Assembly (NCBI GenBank): GCA_019703815.1
Contig: AP023052.1
Location: forward strand, 2,931,501 to 2,995,500
Length of the DNA stretch: 64,000 bases
Direction: 5' to 3'
DNA from: Thaumasiovibrio occultus
GTDB taxonomy: Bacteria; Pseudomonadota; Gammaproteobacteria; Enterobacterales; Vibrionaceae
In this document: positions 38,233 to 52,304 of the stretch, one piece after another
How the letters are laid out: the number at the start of each line of letters is the position of its first letter
Position numbering within the stretch: the stretch's first letter is position 1
Made by a program: the position numbers and the translations under genes
Notes under the pieces: generated by a model
The model's database searches: none
Told to the model about the DNA's origin: nothing
Seen by the model: the letters and a program-made list of their open reading frames with translations, nothing else

Positions 38233-38317
38233 AATTCTTACAAACTATGAAAACTGTCTAGTGTTCTTCTTCACATTCAAGTGCGGTCTGAGTCCGCAAA
38301 ACACCTTGGGTGTTGTA

Positions 38318-41206
<2,889 letters not shown>

Positions 41207-41498
41207 ATACAACCCCAAGGGGTTTCGTATAGCAAACAACCAAGGTTTACATGTTTTCGCCGGACTCAATTGAGATTGTATTGCTACAATTTCTACCAAA
41301 ACACTTGAATGTGTTGGTGTATTTACTTTCGTAAATACGCTTTTGAGAACTTGTTCATTTTTCAATGAACGATTCAATTCATGTCTAAGACATTCATTGA
41401 ATTTACTAGTCAGCTTTCCAGTTTGTTAAAGAGCATGTGAATTCTATCTGATGATAAAACCACTTTCTAAACACACTCGTGAGAATGTACTTAAAGAG

Positions 41499-41574
41499 TG
41501 GTGGAGCTAAGCAGGATCGAACTGCTGACCTCCTGCGTGCAAAGCAGGCGCTCTCCCAGCTGAGCTATAGCCCC
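41499..41574 (-). tRNA. alaU: tRNA-Ala (TGC), operon 2 spacer
   Basis: Identical to the operon 1 tRNA-Ala. It is the last tRNA before 23S on the transcript. Confidence 0.97.
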
Positions 41575-41602
41575 ATCAATGGGTATCTTTCAGGAGAAAG
41601 AA

Positions 41603-41678
41603 TGGTGGGCGATACCGGGCTCGAACCAGTGACCCCCTCCTTGTAAGGGAGGTGCTCTCCCAACTGAGCTAATCGCCC
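41603..41678 (-). tRNA. valT: tRNA-Val (TAC), operon 2 spacer
   Basis: 76 bases with encoded CCA; acceptor stem GGGCGAT, anticodon loop CTTACAA. Confidence 0.97.
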
Positions 41679-41707
41679 ACTGTAGTTTTACATCGCCGTG
41701 GAGGAGA

Positions 41708-41783
41708 TGGTGGGTCGTGCAGGATTCGAACCTGCGACCAATTGATTAAAAGTCAACTGCTCTACCAGCTGAGCTAACGACCC
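41708..41783 (-). tRNA. lysT: tRNA-Lys (TTT), operon 2 spacer
   Basis: 76 bases with encoded CCA; acceptor stem GGGTCGT, anticodon loop CTTTTAA. Confidence 0.97.
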
Positions 41784-41806
41784 AACTTGTTACTTCTAAA
41801 AAGAAG

Positions 41807-41882
41807 TGGCGTCCCGTAGGGGAGTCGAACCCCTGTTACCGCCGTGAAAGGGCGGTGTCCTAGGCCTCTAGACGAACGGGAC
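41807..41882 (-). tRNA. gltT: tRNA-Glu (TTC), operon 2 spacer
   Basis: 76 bases with encoded CCA; acceptor stem GTCCCGT, anticodon loop CTTTCAC. On the transcript the order is 16S, Glu, Lys, Val, Ala, 23S. Confidence 0.97.
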
Positions 41883-41976
41883 TAAGTTTGTTTTAGGTTT
41901 GGGAACCTAAACACATGTTCTTTACATTACGACCAAGCAATCTGTGTGGACACTGCATTTAACAGCAGTCTTTAGG

Positions 41977-43520
<1,544 letters not shown>

Positions 43521-43783
43521 AAGTTTTGTTGTTACCGAAGTAACGGCTCAATAAATACTGTTATTACCGTCCATTTATCTTCGCTTTAAAAAGCTAAAGC
43601 AAACAGAGGTAATGAATTGACTGTGCTGATACCAAAGTATCAATTTGGTCACTTGTATCATTGATAAATCTTTTTTGACTATCTATTCAACGAGTGCCCA
43701 CACAGATTGCATGGTCATATTGTTAAAGAACAGTGACTTGGCGAACATCTTCTTTCGAACCGTTTGCCTCGTCAGGGCTGCGC
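43521..43783 (-). other. rRNA operon 2 leader with boxA
   Basis: Leader RNA between promoter P2 and 16S. It has boxA TTCTTTAACAAT at 43719-43730 and a short insertion compared with operon 1 (43569-43612) that forms the hairpin GCTTTA/TAAAGC. No gene. Confidence 0.7.
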
Positions 43784-43811
43784 ATTCTACGCTTTCCTGA
43801 ATCGATGTCAA
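43784..43811 (-). promoter_or_regulatory. rRNA operon 2 promoter P2
   Basis: TTGACA at 43806-43811, 16-base spacer, TAGAAT at 43784-43789, discriminator GCGC. The short spacer and GC discriminator are typical of growth-rate-controlled rRNA promoters. Confidence 0.88.
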
Positions 43812-43919
43812 CAAGTAATTTTAAGTGTTTTCAAAACCACTTTTTGACACCCCTCTTTCGAGGACCGAACCCGCTGTATCAGTGCTTTTCAGCGCCGTGC
43901 TCCGTGTCGGTAGAGGCGC

Positions 43920-43947
43920 ATTATAGAGATCTAAATCACGCTGACAA
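43920..43947 (-). promoter_or_regulatory. rRNA operon 2 promoter P1
   Basis: TTGTCA at 43942-43947, 16-base spacer, TATAAT at 43920-43925, discriminator GCGCC. The A-rich tract upstream on the minus strand (AAAAAAAGGG) could be an UP element. Confidence 0.85.
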
Positions 43948-44135
43948 CCCTTTTTTTGACATTTTTTTCTGTTCGTGCGTTTTTCAAACAAACTCATCAA
44001 AATTTGCACTGATGCGCACTAAAAGACAACAAGATGGTCACTCATTGGCAATTGACCAACAAACTACGTAAGATAATTGTAAGCGCCATGTTAATGGCGT
44101 GATGTTGTATTTTCTAATGACTTAAATTGAGCCCT

Positions 44136-44600
44136 ATGAAATCATCACCTTTTATTATCACCCTTATCGTGGCGGCTGCAGGATATTTGATTCTCGCGTT
44201 TTTGCCGCTCAATCTCTCTAGTGGACTTGCCTTTGCCCTTGGCGCCATTGTCTCTGGCCTTATCTTCACGCTGCAAACGCCTAAAGCGCTATCATTCTCT
44301 AATGATATCGATGCTAATGATGCGGACGGTAGTAGTCGTACCCTGTACGTAGGTAACTTGCCTTATCGCGCTAACGAGTCGGACGTGAAAGCGTTGTTTG
44401 AATCTCATGGCGAGGTTTTTGCTGTTCGTCTAATGAAAGATAGACGCACTGGTAAAAGAAGAGGCTTCGGCTTTGTCGTAATGAAAAGCCAAGATGCGGA
44501 TAACGCGGTTCGCCAATTAAACGATTCTGACTACGGCAACCGCAAGTTAAAGGTTCGCGAAGCTAACGAACCTAAACATGGCGAGAATGAAGAAGAGTAA
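44136..44600 (+). CDS. Membrane-anchored RRM-domain RNA-binding protein
   Basis: 154 aa from the ATG at 44136 (an in-frame TTG at 44127 is less likely). Two hydrophobic helices at about 5-23 and 28-46 form a membrane hairpin; then comes a linker and one RNA-recognition motif with RNP2 LYVGNL at 70-75 and RNP1 RGFGFVVM at 109-116, and an acidic tail. The RRM is of the small bacterial, cold-shock-associated kind, and its fusion to a membrane hairpin places it at the inner membrane. The RNA target is unknown. Its 3' end lies 10 bases from that of the convergent murI, with no terminator between. Confidence 0.85.
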   Translation: MKSSPFIITLIVAAAGYLILAFLPLNLSSGLAFALGAIVSGLIFTLQTPKALSFSNDIDANDADGSSRTLYVGNLPYRANESDVKALFESHGEVFAVRLMKDRRTGKRRGFGFVVMKSQDADNAVRQLNDSDYGNRKLKVREANEPKHGENEEE

Positions 44601-44610
44601 ATGTCACCAC

Positions 44611-45387
44611 TCACTGAATGGGCCATTCAACTATTGGTTCAAAGCCCAGTGAACTTAAGGAAGGCTGAAGGCGTTGCGTTTCGAGCGTCTGCTTAGTACA
44701 AAATGCTTGCAGCTTTCCTTCTTCCTTAATCGTGAAGCCATCAAGCAATGCCGCCACTCTATTTGCTATCGCCTTACCTGAATCAACCATAGTAACATCT
44801 TTACCTAGTACTCGCGAAAGCTCTTCTTTTAATAACGGGAAATGAGTACACCCTAGCACTATAGTATCGGCTTTATCTTTAAAGGCCGCGACTTCTTCCG
44901 CTAAGCACTGCTCATCTACCTTGCGACCCGCCAATTTATCTTCAGCCATTCTAACGAGTAGCGTTGTACCGATCCGGATCACCTCGCAGTCGCTAGCAAA
45001 CTGCTCTATCAATTCTTGAGTATAAGGACGAGATACTGTCGCCGGTGTTGCTAACAGGCCAATGCATTTATTCACTGACTGCGCAGCAGCGGGCTTAATC
45101 GCAGGTACGACGCCAACCACAGGAATAGATAGCCGCTCTCTTAAAGGCGGTAGAACGATGGTGCTGGCAGTATTGCACGCGATGACCACGATATCGGCAT
45201 GGCAGTGGCGCGCTAACTGTCCAACGAATGTCGTCACACGGTGGATCAATACATCAGCAGGAAGCTCACCATAAGGAAAGCCTTCGTTATCGAACGCGTA
45301 ATAATAGTCAGCATTGGGTAACTGTAAGCGGATCTCTTCCAACACAGACAACCCGCCAACGCCAGAATCAAACACCAAAACACGCAC
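44611..45387 (-). CDS. murI: Glutamate racemase
   Basis: Makes D-glutamate for peptidoglycan. The length is 258 aa. The two catalytic cysteines are in ACNTAST and GCTHFPLL, and the N-terminal VFDSGVGGLSVL motif holds the conserved Asp and Ser. Downstream of btuB on the same strand as in E. coli (btuB-murI), but a terminator follows btuB. Confidence 0.95.
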   Translation of the reverse strand: MRVLVFDSGVGGLSVLEEIRLQLPNADYYYAFDNEGFPYGELPADVLIHRVTTFVGQLARHCHADIVVIACNTASTIVLPPLRERLSIPVVGVVPAIKPAAAQSVNKCIGLLATPATVSRPYTQELIEQFASDCEVIRIGTTLLVRMAEDKLAGRKVDEQCLAEEVAAFKDKADTIVLGCTHFPLLKEELSRVLGKDVTMVDSGKAIANRVAALLDGFTIKEEGKLQAFCTKQTLETQRLQPSLSSLGFEPIVEWPIQ

Positions 45388-45463
45388 GACATTTACCCTT
45401 AATAAAGATGTGAAGCGGTATGATAGTCGCTCGCTTGCGTAAAATCGAATGCTCTATAACGAA

Positions 45464-45485
45464 AAAACCGCCCGTAGGCGGTTTT
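45464..45485 (-). terminator. Rho-independent terminator after btuB
   Basis: The stem AAAACCGCC/GGCGGTTTT with loop CGTA and a T run on the minus strand, 15 bases after the btuB stop. Confidence 0.88.
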
Positions 45486-45500
45486 GTATAGCGGTATCGC

Positions 45501-47333
45501 TTAGAAGCGGTAGTCGAGGTTTAGGTAGTAACTACGACCCTGCGCAGGATAGCCACCCGCCGTTTCGTACTCTTTATCAAATGCATTGGCTAGTCGGGCT
45601 CTTAGTGAGAAATCCGCAGAAAAATCATACTGTGCTGTGAAATCCCATACAGAATAACTGCCTAACATATCTCCACCCGAAAAGTTGAGACGTTCACTTT
45701 GATATAGGTAGCTAGAGCCGAACTGGAAATCACCTAACCAGTATGCCGTCTGCCATTTGAAAACACGCTTAGCTCGACGAGCTAATACTTCATCACGCGT
45801 TTTGTCTTGAGGGTCTTTGAACTCGACAACAAAATAGTTGTTCAAGTTGCCCACATTTACATCAGCAGTGAACTCAACACCGTCAATTGAGGCTTCTTCA
45901 ATATTCTCATTATTACAATTCCAAGGATTACTTGGTGTTGGTGCTGCGGCACATGTAATAAGGTTATCAATTTGGTTTAGGTAACGACTTACTGTCCAGT
46001 GAACACCCGCCGTATTCCCCTCAAAGCCAATCTCGAAATTCTTTGACTCTTCAGGCTTTAAGTCAGGGTTTCCACCATAACCATATAACGTATCAAAACC
46101 AGGGGCTTTAAAGGCAGTGCCTGCACTCGCTGTAACACGGTAGCCAGATACAAAATCCCAGCCTGCTGACACCAAGCCTGTCGTGTTACCACCGAACTGC
46201 TCATTTTCATCACGACGCAGGCTAGCCTCTATCAAAAAGCTTGGTGCAACCTGCCAAGCACCAATACCATAAGCTGCAATGTTACGACGCGGATTATCTT
46301 CAATGATGCTGGATTGAATGAAACTACCTGCGCGATACTCTTCCGCACGCAAGTCCAAACCACCCGTTAAGGTCAAATTAGATGACGCTAAGTATCTAGC
46401 CGAAAAACCACCTGTCAGTTGTCGAATATCGCTGGTGAGATTCGCATCACTCTTTACCTCACCGGGGGCGTAGTCATAATTTTCCTGCTGGCTAAGATTG
46501 AGACGAAGCGTCACCGATGTACGATCACCTTTGTAGGTTGAATCTGCGCCGATAGAATTGTTTTCAACAAATAAGAAGGCTTTCGTCCCCCACTTATCGT
46601 AACCCACTTCATTTTGATACCAGCGTCCAGAAAGGTTTCCTTGCCATTGTGCCGATGGCGAGAAGCCAAGACGAATAGAAGCATTTTTGCCATCAAAACC
46701 GTGCTTGTCACCCTCGTTTGTTGCACTTGGCTTAACGTTATAGCCTTCCGTCGATTCATAACCCGCATTCGCTTGGATAAGAACCGCATCATTAATACGT
46801 GACGTAACGCCTGCATTTAATTGCTGATATTCTCGGTTTCCAGCACCAATACTCAAATAACCACTATCGCTATCGGATGTGGTAATAATATTGATTACTC
46901 CACCAATTGCATCCGAACCATATACCGTCGCCCCCGAGCCACGGATCAGCTCAACACGCTCGATGGTGTTTACAGGGAGCATGTTAAAATCAATACTGCC
47001 CAGCATTGCTCGCGGAACACGAACACCGTCAACAAGCACCAGCACATGATCGGATTCTGTACCACGAAGGAAAATAGAGGCAAGTTGACCACGGCCACCA
47101 TTTTGACCAATTTCGATGCCAGGAAGACGCTTTAATACATCAACAAGGCTTTTCGCTTGCATCAACTCAATTTCTTCGCGATCAACAACCGAAATCGGTG
47201 CCAAGACCGTTGAAATAGGCTGTTCAAAACGAGAAGCGGTGACAACGAGGGTTTCGTCGACTGACGATGAAGGGGTTTGCTGCGCAAATACAGCAAATGG
47301 CAGCATACCTGCTACCGCAATTTTCTTAGACAT
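45501..47333 (-). CDS. btuB: TonB-dependent vitamin B12 receptor
   Basis: Outer-membrane 22-strand barrel that imports cobalamin with energy from TonB. It is 610 aa from the ATG at 47333, against 614 in E. coli. A signal peptide (MSKKIAVAGMLPFAVFA) is followed within about ten residues by the TonB box DETLVVTA; the plug domain (about 40-150) and barrel follow, ending in the C-terminal phenylalanine (YLNLDYRF) needed for barrel assembly. Reading frame continues upstream into the riboswitch but is not coding there. Regulation by the cobalamin riboswitch upstream. Confidence 0.95.
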   Translation of the reverse strand: MSKKIAVAGMLPFAVFAQQTPSSSVDETLVVTASRFEQPISTVLAPISVVDREEIELMQAKSLVDVLKRLPGIEIGQNGGRGQLASIFLRGTESDHVLVLVDGVRVPRAMLGSIDFNMLPVNTIERVELIRGSGATVYGSDAIGGVINIITTSDSDSGYLSIGAGNREYQQLNAGVTSRINDAVLIQANAGYESTEGYNVKPSATNEGDKHGFDGKNASIRLGFSPSAQWQGNLSGRWYQNEVGYDKWGTKAFLFVENNSIGADSTYKGDRTSVTLRLNLSQQENYDYAPGEVKSDANLTSDIRQLTGGFSARYLASSNLTLTGGLDLRAEEYRAGSFIQSSIIEDNPRRNIAAYGIGAWQVAPSFLIEASLRRDENEQFGGNTTGLVSAGWDFVSGYRVTASAGTAFKAPGFDTLYGYGGNPDLKPEESKNFEIGFEGNTAGVHWTVSRYLNQIDNLITCAAAPTPSNPWNCNNENIEEASIDGVEFTADVNVGNLNNYFVVEFKDPQDKTRDEVLARRAKRVFKWQTAYWLGDFQFGSSYLYQSERLNFSGGDMLGSYSVWDFTAQYDFSADFSLRARLANAFDKEYETAGGYPAQGRSYYLNLDYRF

Positions 47334-47384
47334 ACCAGATCCATAATCGCGTGAATCGAATGATGTCAGGACATCCTGATACCA

Positions 47385-47562
47385 TATTGTGAGACAGCTG
47401 ATATTCGGACTTAGGGACGACCTACGGTAACGACTTCCCACTTGCAAGTCCTCTCATCCTGACAGGTTGCTTGGTCGTAGTGTCTGGCGAATGCCGTGTT
47501 ACCTTCGTTTCCCCTTACCGCTGCGCGTCAGTTCTGGATTCTCACCAGATTCCCAGCTGCAT
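47385..47562 (-). promoter_or_regulatory. Cobalamin riboswitch of btuB
   Basis: On the minus strand the conserved core is visible: GGGAATCTGGTGAGAATCC, then ACTG and CGCAGCGGTAAGGGGAAACGA, then the B12-box GCCAGACACT at about 47479-47488. Further stems up to the btuB start (for example GTATCAGGATGTCCTGA) could act as the expression platform that hides the weak ribosome-binding site when cobalamin is bound. Confidence 0.9.
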
Positions 47563-47614
47563 AAAAACGCGGCGATTATAAAGAAATCATTACAGTATTG
47601 ATACGCTTATGGTG

Positions 47615-48142
47615 TTAATAATTAATACTAATATATTCTTTTTCTTCTACCTTCATCTGCATTTTTAAGTAAACCGTCAGTACGAAGAAGAAGTTCGCCA
47701 GCACATTCGCAAAGCGTGGCAGAGTGGCTTCAAAGGTGACACCCGATTCGTCCAAACGGTGCAGCAAGCGCACAGTTTTTTTCGCATTCGTACGGCAAAG
47801 GTGCAACGCAGGGATCGGCATTGGCCCTTGGGGCAGCACAAATCGGGTGACGCGGCCTTTCGTTAACGCGTTATAGTGATCATAGCGTGCAATAAGCCAC
47901 TGAATATCATCTTCGAAAATGCCATTTTTTCCGCGCACCGAGCCATTAAGGTGATAAATCATCGGTTGAAGTTGGTTGAGATCAGCAATCACGTCCGTAA
48001 ACTCCGCCGGCACATGCGCCAACACCATGCCCACATGGCTGCACAACTCATCCGTATGGATCTCAAAATCACAGGTCATGCCGGCTTCGTATACGAAGGG
48101 ATAGCACAGCTCTTTAATGTTGCGTGGTTTTCGAAAGTTCAT
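47615..48142 (-). CDS. PduO-like cob(I)alamin adenosyltransferase family protein
   Basis: 175 aa helical protein related to the PduO-type ATP:cob(I)alamin adenosyltransferases, which make adenosylcobalamin. The C-terminal family pattern is present: LPQG at 103-106, LHLCRT at 113-118 and a final helix with NVLANFFFVLTVYL. The TDEL segment near 30-33 resembles the family's VDEL. The N-terminal ATP-binding motif (TxTGDxGxT) is missing, so activity is doubtful; a cobalamin-binding or storage role is possible. It lies just upstream of the btuB riboswitch on the same strand, which supports a B12 link. Confidence 0.7.
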   Translation of the reverse strand: MNFRKPRNIKELCYPFVYEAGMTCDFEIHTDELCSHVGMVLAHVPAEFTDVIADLNQLQPMIYHLNGSVRGKNGIFEDDIQWLIARYDHYNALTKGRVTRFVLPQGPMPIPALHLCRTNAKKTVRLLHRLDESGVTFEATLPRFANVLANFFFVLTVYLKMQMKVEEKEYISINY

Positions 48143-48338
48143 TCCCGATGTCCTATTAACAAATCACCCACTCACCTTACCTGTAATCCGAGAATACGCC
48201 TAGGCTTACTAGGATGCCTTCCTCGCACTTATTCTGGTTTGTGATTGGCGATGGTGGAAATGTCGGCAAAAATACTGGACAAACAGGTCGAGGCTCTTAC
48301 AATTTGCCCTCATTTTTTGTGTAGAAGTAGGTCACCCG

Positions 48339-49445
48339 ATGAGTCAAACTCAGATTGATGTCACCCAATATTCAGCCCAGTTGGAAGAAAAAGCCGCGCG
48401 TCTTGAAGATATGTTTGCGGAATTCGATACCCCAGCGCTGGATGTCTATGCGTCGCCAGCACAGCATTACCGAATGCGTGCGGAGTTTCGCGTTTGGCAC
48501 GAAGGGGAAGACCTTTACTACATCATGTTTGATCAGCAAACCAAGCAAAAATACCGTGTTGATCAATTCCCACAGGCGAGCCGTTTGATCAACGATTTGA
48601 TGCCACTGTTGCTCGAAGCGATCAAGCCGATCCGCAGCTTGCGCCACAAACTGTTCCAAGTGGACTTTCTGTCGACGCTCAGTGGTGAGATCTTGGTGTC
48701 GATGCTTTACCACCGCCAACTTGACGCCGAGTGGGAAGAAGCGGCACGCCAACTCAAAGACAAGCTAAATAACGAAGGCTTCAACCTGAACTTGATCGGC
48801 CGTGCACGTAAGCAGAAGATCGTCATGGATCAAGACTTCGTGATTGAAAAGCTCAAAGCGTTTGAACAAACCCTGACTTACAAGCAAGTTGAGAACAGCT
48901 TCACCCAACCAAACGGCGAAGTAGCACAGAAGATGTTGGAATGGGCGATTGATTCAACTCAAGACAGCGAAGGTGACTTACTTGAACTTTACTGCGGTAA
49001 CGGTAATTTCTCACTGGCACTGGCGAAGAATTTTGATCGCGTCTTAGCCACTGAACTTGCTAAGCCGTCCGTTGATTCAGCTCAGTTCAATATTGCGGCA
49101 AACCAAATCGACAACGTGCAGATCATCCGCATGTCAGCAGAAGACTTCACAGAAGCAATGGAAGGTAAACGCGAGTTTCGCCGCCTAAAAGACAACAATA
49201 TCGATCTGCAAAGCTACAACTGCAACACGATTTTTGTCGACCCACCACGCTCTGGTATGGATGAAGACACCTGCCGTATGGTGCAAGGGTACGAGCGCAT
49301 TATGTACATCTCGTGCAACCCTGAAACCCTGAAAGAGAACTTGAACATCCTAAGCGAAACTCATCGCATTACCCGTTTCGCTCTGTTCGATCAGTTCCCT
49401 TACACTCACCACATGGAAGCCGGTGTTTTCCTCGAGCGCAAATAA
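48339..49445 (+). CDS. trmA: tRNA (uracil-54-C5)-methyltransferase
   Basis: Makes ribothymidine at position 54 of tRNAs with S-adenosylmethionine. The length is 368 aa. The SAM-binding segment [13 protein letters not shown], the motif DPPRSGMD and the catalytic nucleophile in YISCNPETL are intact. It lacks the iron-sulfur TRAM-domain region of RlmC/RlmD. In E. coli trmA is convergent with yijD-fabR, as here. Confidence 0.95.
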   Translation: MSQTQIDVTQYSAQLEEKAARLEDMFAEFDTPALDVYASPAQHYRMRAEFRVWHEGEDLYYIMFDQQTKQKYRVDQFPQASRLINDLMPLLLEAIKPIRSLRHKLFQVDFLSTLSGEILVSMLYHRQLDAEWEEAARQLKDKLNNEGFNLNLIGRARKQKIVMDQDFVIEKLKAFEQTLTYKQVENSFTQPNGEVAQKMLEWAIDSTQDSEGDLLELYCGNGNFSLALAKNFDRVLATELAKPSVDSAQFNIAANQIDNVQIIRMSAEDFTEAMEGKREFRRLKDNNIDLQSYNCNTIFVDPPRSGMDEDTCRMVQGYERIMYISCNPETLKENLNILSETHRITRFALFDQFPYTHHMEAGVFLERK

Positions 49446-49462
49446 CGCCTCGCACACCTCAT

Positions 49463-49490
49463 AAAAAACGCCCAACAGGGCGTTTTTTTA
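49463..49490. terminator. Rho-independent terminator after trmA
   Basis: The stem AAAACGCCC/GGGCGTTTT with loop AACA and a T run; the A run on the left side allows function for yijD in the other direction. Confidence 0.88.
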
Positions 49491-49506
49491 TTTCTGATAA
49501 ACCGGT

Positions 49507-49881
49507 TTAGTGTGTTTTCTTCGGCGGATTCACGCTCACAATGCCAGTGCGAAAGCACACCCACCCCATCAGCACCATCACCAGCAATAGCATGACAAAG
49601 TTTGAGCCAAGCTCGGGATGGATAGCACGACTATAGGCGCTGTAACCTAATAAGCCACAAATAAACACCACCGCAGTAACCGTGGTCGTCCCGTTAGCAT
49701 TCGGTGTACGCGAGTAAGACTGATAACCGCAATAAGCCGAAAGCAACAAAGTGAATAAAGGAAACATGGACAGAGGAACCCAGTCGACTGTTAATGAATA
49801 TAAGCACGCGTTCACTGATATTCCGCACAATCCCGCAAACAATAAAATGTCGCGTTTAATTTTCGAAGGGCTCTGCTCCAT
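49507..49881 (-). CDS. yijD: YijD family inner-membrane protein (DUF1422)
   Basis: 124 aa with four predicted membrane helices and a short basic C-terminal tail. It has no known biochemical function. It starts nine bases after the fabR stop, the same operon arrangement as in E. coli, so it may be linked to membrane lipid adaptation. Confidence 0.88.
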   Translation of the reverse strand: MEQSPSKIKRDILLFAGLCGISVNACLYSLTVDWVPLSMFPLFTLLLSAYCGYQSYSRTPNANGTTTVTAVVFICGLLGYSAYSRAIHPELGSNFVMLLLVMVLMGWVCFRTGIVSVNPPKKTH

Positions 49882-49890
49882 GGGCTTTCC

Positions 49891-50538
49891 TTATTCTGTT
49901 GAGGATGACTCCTCTGATTTCGGCGCCTGTTTCTCGCGGCTACGCTGATACAGGGATGCGCCAGAGGCAATCATACGTAATTGAGTGATTAACCGCTCTG
50001 CTAACTCCGCGCGCTGCAGACGATTTAGATCTAACGCTTCAGCGCCAGAGCTAAACACCAAGGTCACAGACGCCTCCGCTTGAGCGTATGCATCCGCGCG
50101 ATTCACATCCGCTTTCGCTTCCAAGTATTCGGTAAGCTCAGCGACAAAATGGTGAATTTCACGCGATACAGCAGCACGGAAGGCTGGCGAGGTGCCAGAA
50201 CGCTCCCTTAAGAGTAGACGAAATACGTTCGGGCTATTCTCGAGAAACTCCATAAATGTCTCGACCGAGGTGCGGATCACACTCCCTTCCGTCGCGATAC
50301 GTTGACGCGCTTGGCGCATTAACTGACGCAACAGCAAACCGCCTTCGTCCACCATTGTCAGACCCAGCTCATCCATATCTTTAAAATGGCGGTAAAAAGA
50401 GGTCGGCGCGATGCCGGCTTCCCTTGCCACTTCACGTAAACTCAGATTTGAAAAACTGCGTTCAGCGCTTAGCTGATTAAACGCGGCGTCGATTAACGTA
50501 CGACGGGTTTTTTCTTTCTGCTGTGCCCGGATTCCCAT
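49891..50538 (-). CDS. fabR: TetR-family repressor of unsaturated fatty acid synthesis
   Basis: Represses fabA/fabB in response to the saturated to unsaturated acyl-CoA/ACP balance. The length is 215 aa from the ATG at 50538 ([19 protein letters not shown]), as in E. coli; the frame extends upstream without conservation. The helix-turn-helix [21 protein letters not shown] is at about residues 33-53. Divergent from sthA, operon with yijD. Confidence 0.93.
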   Translation of the reverse strand: MGIRAQQKEKTRRTLIDAAFNQLSAERSFSNLSLREVAREAGIAPTSFYRHFKDMDELGLTMVDEGGLLLRQLMRQARQRIATEGSVIRTSVETFMEFLENSPNVFRLLLRERSGTSPAFRAAVSREIHHFVAELTEYLEAKADVNRADAYAQAEASVTLVFSSGAEALDLNRLQRAELAERLITQLRMIASGASLYQRSREKQAPKSEESSSTE

Positions 50539-50704
50539 GATGCTCGCTATATCAAACCAACTATTAAACCTGATCACTATACGCATTTTTCGCGAAATAA
50601 TCAGGCATCTCGCCGTAAGAATATCCCACTCTGGGAGTTAGACAAAAAAACTCCGTGATCCCAATTGAGCAATTAAACGAATTGAATTTACCTGCCAAGT
50701 TAAG

Positions 50705-50719
50705 ACGTTACACTAACGT
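50705..50719. promoter_or_regulatory. Perfect palindrome between fabR and sthA
   Basis: ACGTTA-CAC-TAACGT, a 6+3+6 inverted repeat, ends 34 bases before the sthA start. It overlaps a TACACT that could be a -10 box. Possible operator; the protein is unknown. Confidence 0.45.
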
Positions 50720-50753
50720 ACAAGCAATGTTGCGCAATTGATAAGGGCTAACG

Positions 50754-52157
50754 ATGAATATAATGAAAGCCAACCACTTTGATGCGATTGTTATTGGCAG
50801 CGGCCCCGGGGGTGAAGGGGCAGCAATGGGGCTAACGAAAGCCGGATTGCGTGTTGCTATTATCGAGCGTGAAAACAGTGTGGGCGGCGGTTGTACTCAC
50901 TGGGGTACCATTCCTTCCAAAGCATTACGTCATGCGGTTAGCCGGATCATTGAATACAACCAAAACCCGTTGTTCTCACGCAACCAACCTGCGATGCACA
51001 GCACCTTCGGCCAAATCCTCGATCACGCCCGTGATGTGGTCGATAAACAGACGCAAATGCGCCAAGGTTTTTACGACAGAAACAAATGCACCCTGATCTT
51101 CGGTGAAGCGCGATTTACCGACAGCCACAGCATTGAAGTAGCTCGTCCTGATGGCTCACTCGAGCATTACAGCGCTGACAAGTTTGTGATTGCTACCGGC
51201 TCTCGCCCTTATCACCCTAGTGACGTCGACTTTTCACACCCGCGCATTTACGACTCAGATACCATTTTGCGTCTGCAGCATGATCCTCGCCACATCATCA
51301 TTTACGGTGCTGGGGTGATTGGCAGCGAGTACGCGTCTATCTTTCGCGGCCTTGGAGTGAAAGTCGATCTGATCAACACGCGCGATCGCCTCCTTTCATT
51401 CCTAGATAACGAGATCAGCGATTCGCTCTCCTACCACCTTTGGAATAGCGGCGTGATGATCCGCAACGACGAAGTGTACGAGCATATTGAAGGCACCGAA
51501 GATGGCGTGATCGTCCACCTGAAATCAGGCAAGAAAATGCGCGCCGATTGCATCTTGTACGCCAATGGCCGCACCGGTAATACCGATAGCCTGAACCTAG
51601 CCGCCGTTGGATTAACACCAGACTCTCGCGGTCAGCTGGCGAAAAATGCTTTGTACCAAACCGAGGTTGAGCATATCTACGCGGTCGGTGATGTGATTGG
51701 TTATCCGTCGCTGGCAAGCGCTGCCTACGATCAAGGCCGCCACGTAGCGAATGCGATCAGCAAAGGCGAAAGTGGTCAGCTCATCGATCATATTCCGACC
51801 GGGATCTACACCATTCCGGAAATCAGCTCCGTGGGCAAGACCGAGCAAGAGCTGACAGCCGAGAAGGTTCCGTATGAAGTGGGACGCGCCCAGTTTAAGC
51901 ATCTTGCTCGCGCCCAAATTGCAGGCGTTGAGGCAGGAAGTTTGAAGCTTTTATTCCATCGCGATACGCGCGAGATCTTAGGTATTCACTGTTTTGGTGA
52001 GCGCGCCTCGGAGATCATTCATATCGGCCAAGCGATCATGGAGCAAAAAGGGGAAGGCAATACCATTGATTACTTTATTAATACCACCTTCAACTATCCA
52101 ACGATGGCAGAAGCCTACCGTGTGGCGGCACTGAACGGGGTCAATCGCCTGTTCTAA
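50754..52157 (+). CDS. sthA: Soluble pyridine nucleotide transhydrogenase
   Basis: FAD enzyme that moves hydride from NADPH to NAD+, rebalancing the two pools. The length is 467 aa (an in-frame ATG three codons on is also possible). The FAD motif [12 protein letters not shown] is near residues 15-26, and the NAD motif [13 protein letters not shown] near 183. The region [13 protein letters not shown] shows the family hallmark: the redox disulfide of related lipoamide dehydrogenases is missing its first cysteine. Same neighbour (fabR) as in E. coli. Confidence 0.95.
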   Translation: MNIMKANHFDAIVIGSGPGGEGAAMGLTKAGLRVAIIERENSVGGGCTHWGTIPSKALRHAVSRIIEYNQNPLFSRNQPAMHSTFGQILDHARDVVDKQTQMRQGFYDRNKCTLIFGEARFTDSHSIEVARPDGSLEHYSADKFVIATGSRPYHPSDVDFSHPRIYDSDTILRLQHDPRHIIIYGAGVIGSEYASIFRGLGVKVDLINTRDRLLSFLDNEISDSLSYHLWNSGVMIRNDEVYEHIEGTEDGVIVHLKSGKKMRADCILYANGRTGNTDSLNLAAVGLTPDSRGQLAKNALYQTEVEHIYAVGDVIGYPSLASAAYDQGRHVANAISKGESGQLIDHIPTGIYTIPEISSVGKTEQELTAEKVPYEVGRAQFKHLARAQIAGVEAGSLKLLFHRDTREILGIHCFGERASEIIHIGQAIMEQKGEGNTIDYFINTTFNYPTMAEAYRVAALNGVNRLF

Positions 52158-52194
52158 GTCGGCCTAACAGCGAAGGCAAGCAACAACAGGCAAC

Positions 52195-52224
52195 AAAAAA
52201 GCGGGGAAATCCCCGCTTTTTCTT
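52195..52224. terminator. Rho-independent terminator after sthA
   Basis: The stem AAGCGGGGA/TCCCCGCTT with flanking A and T runs. Confidence 0.88.
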
Positions 52225-52304
52225 TGTCCTTTCTTCGGTTTTTCTTTGCTCTGACTCTACTTGTCTTCACCGAGGGCGCTTGAATCTAAAAGCGTAACGA
52301 TGAT

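Noticed and set aside
50754..52157. Dihydrolipoamide dehydrogenase
   Set aside because: The first cysteine of the redox disulfide is missing (GGGCTHWGT), and the fabR neighbour fits sthA.
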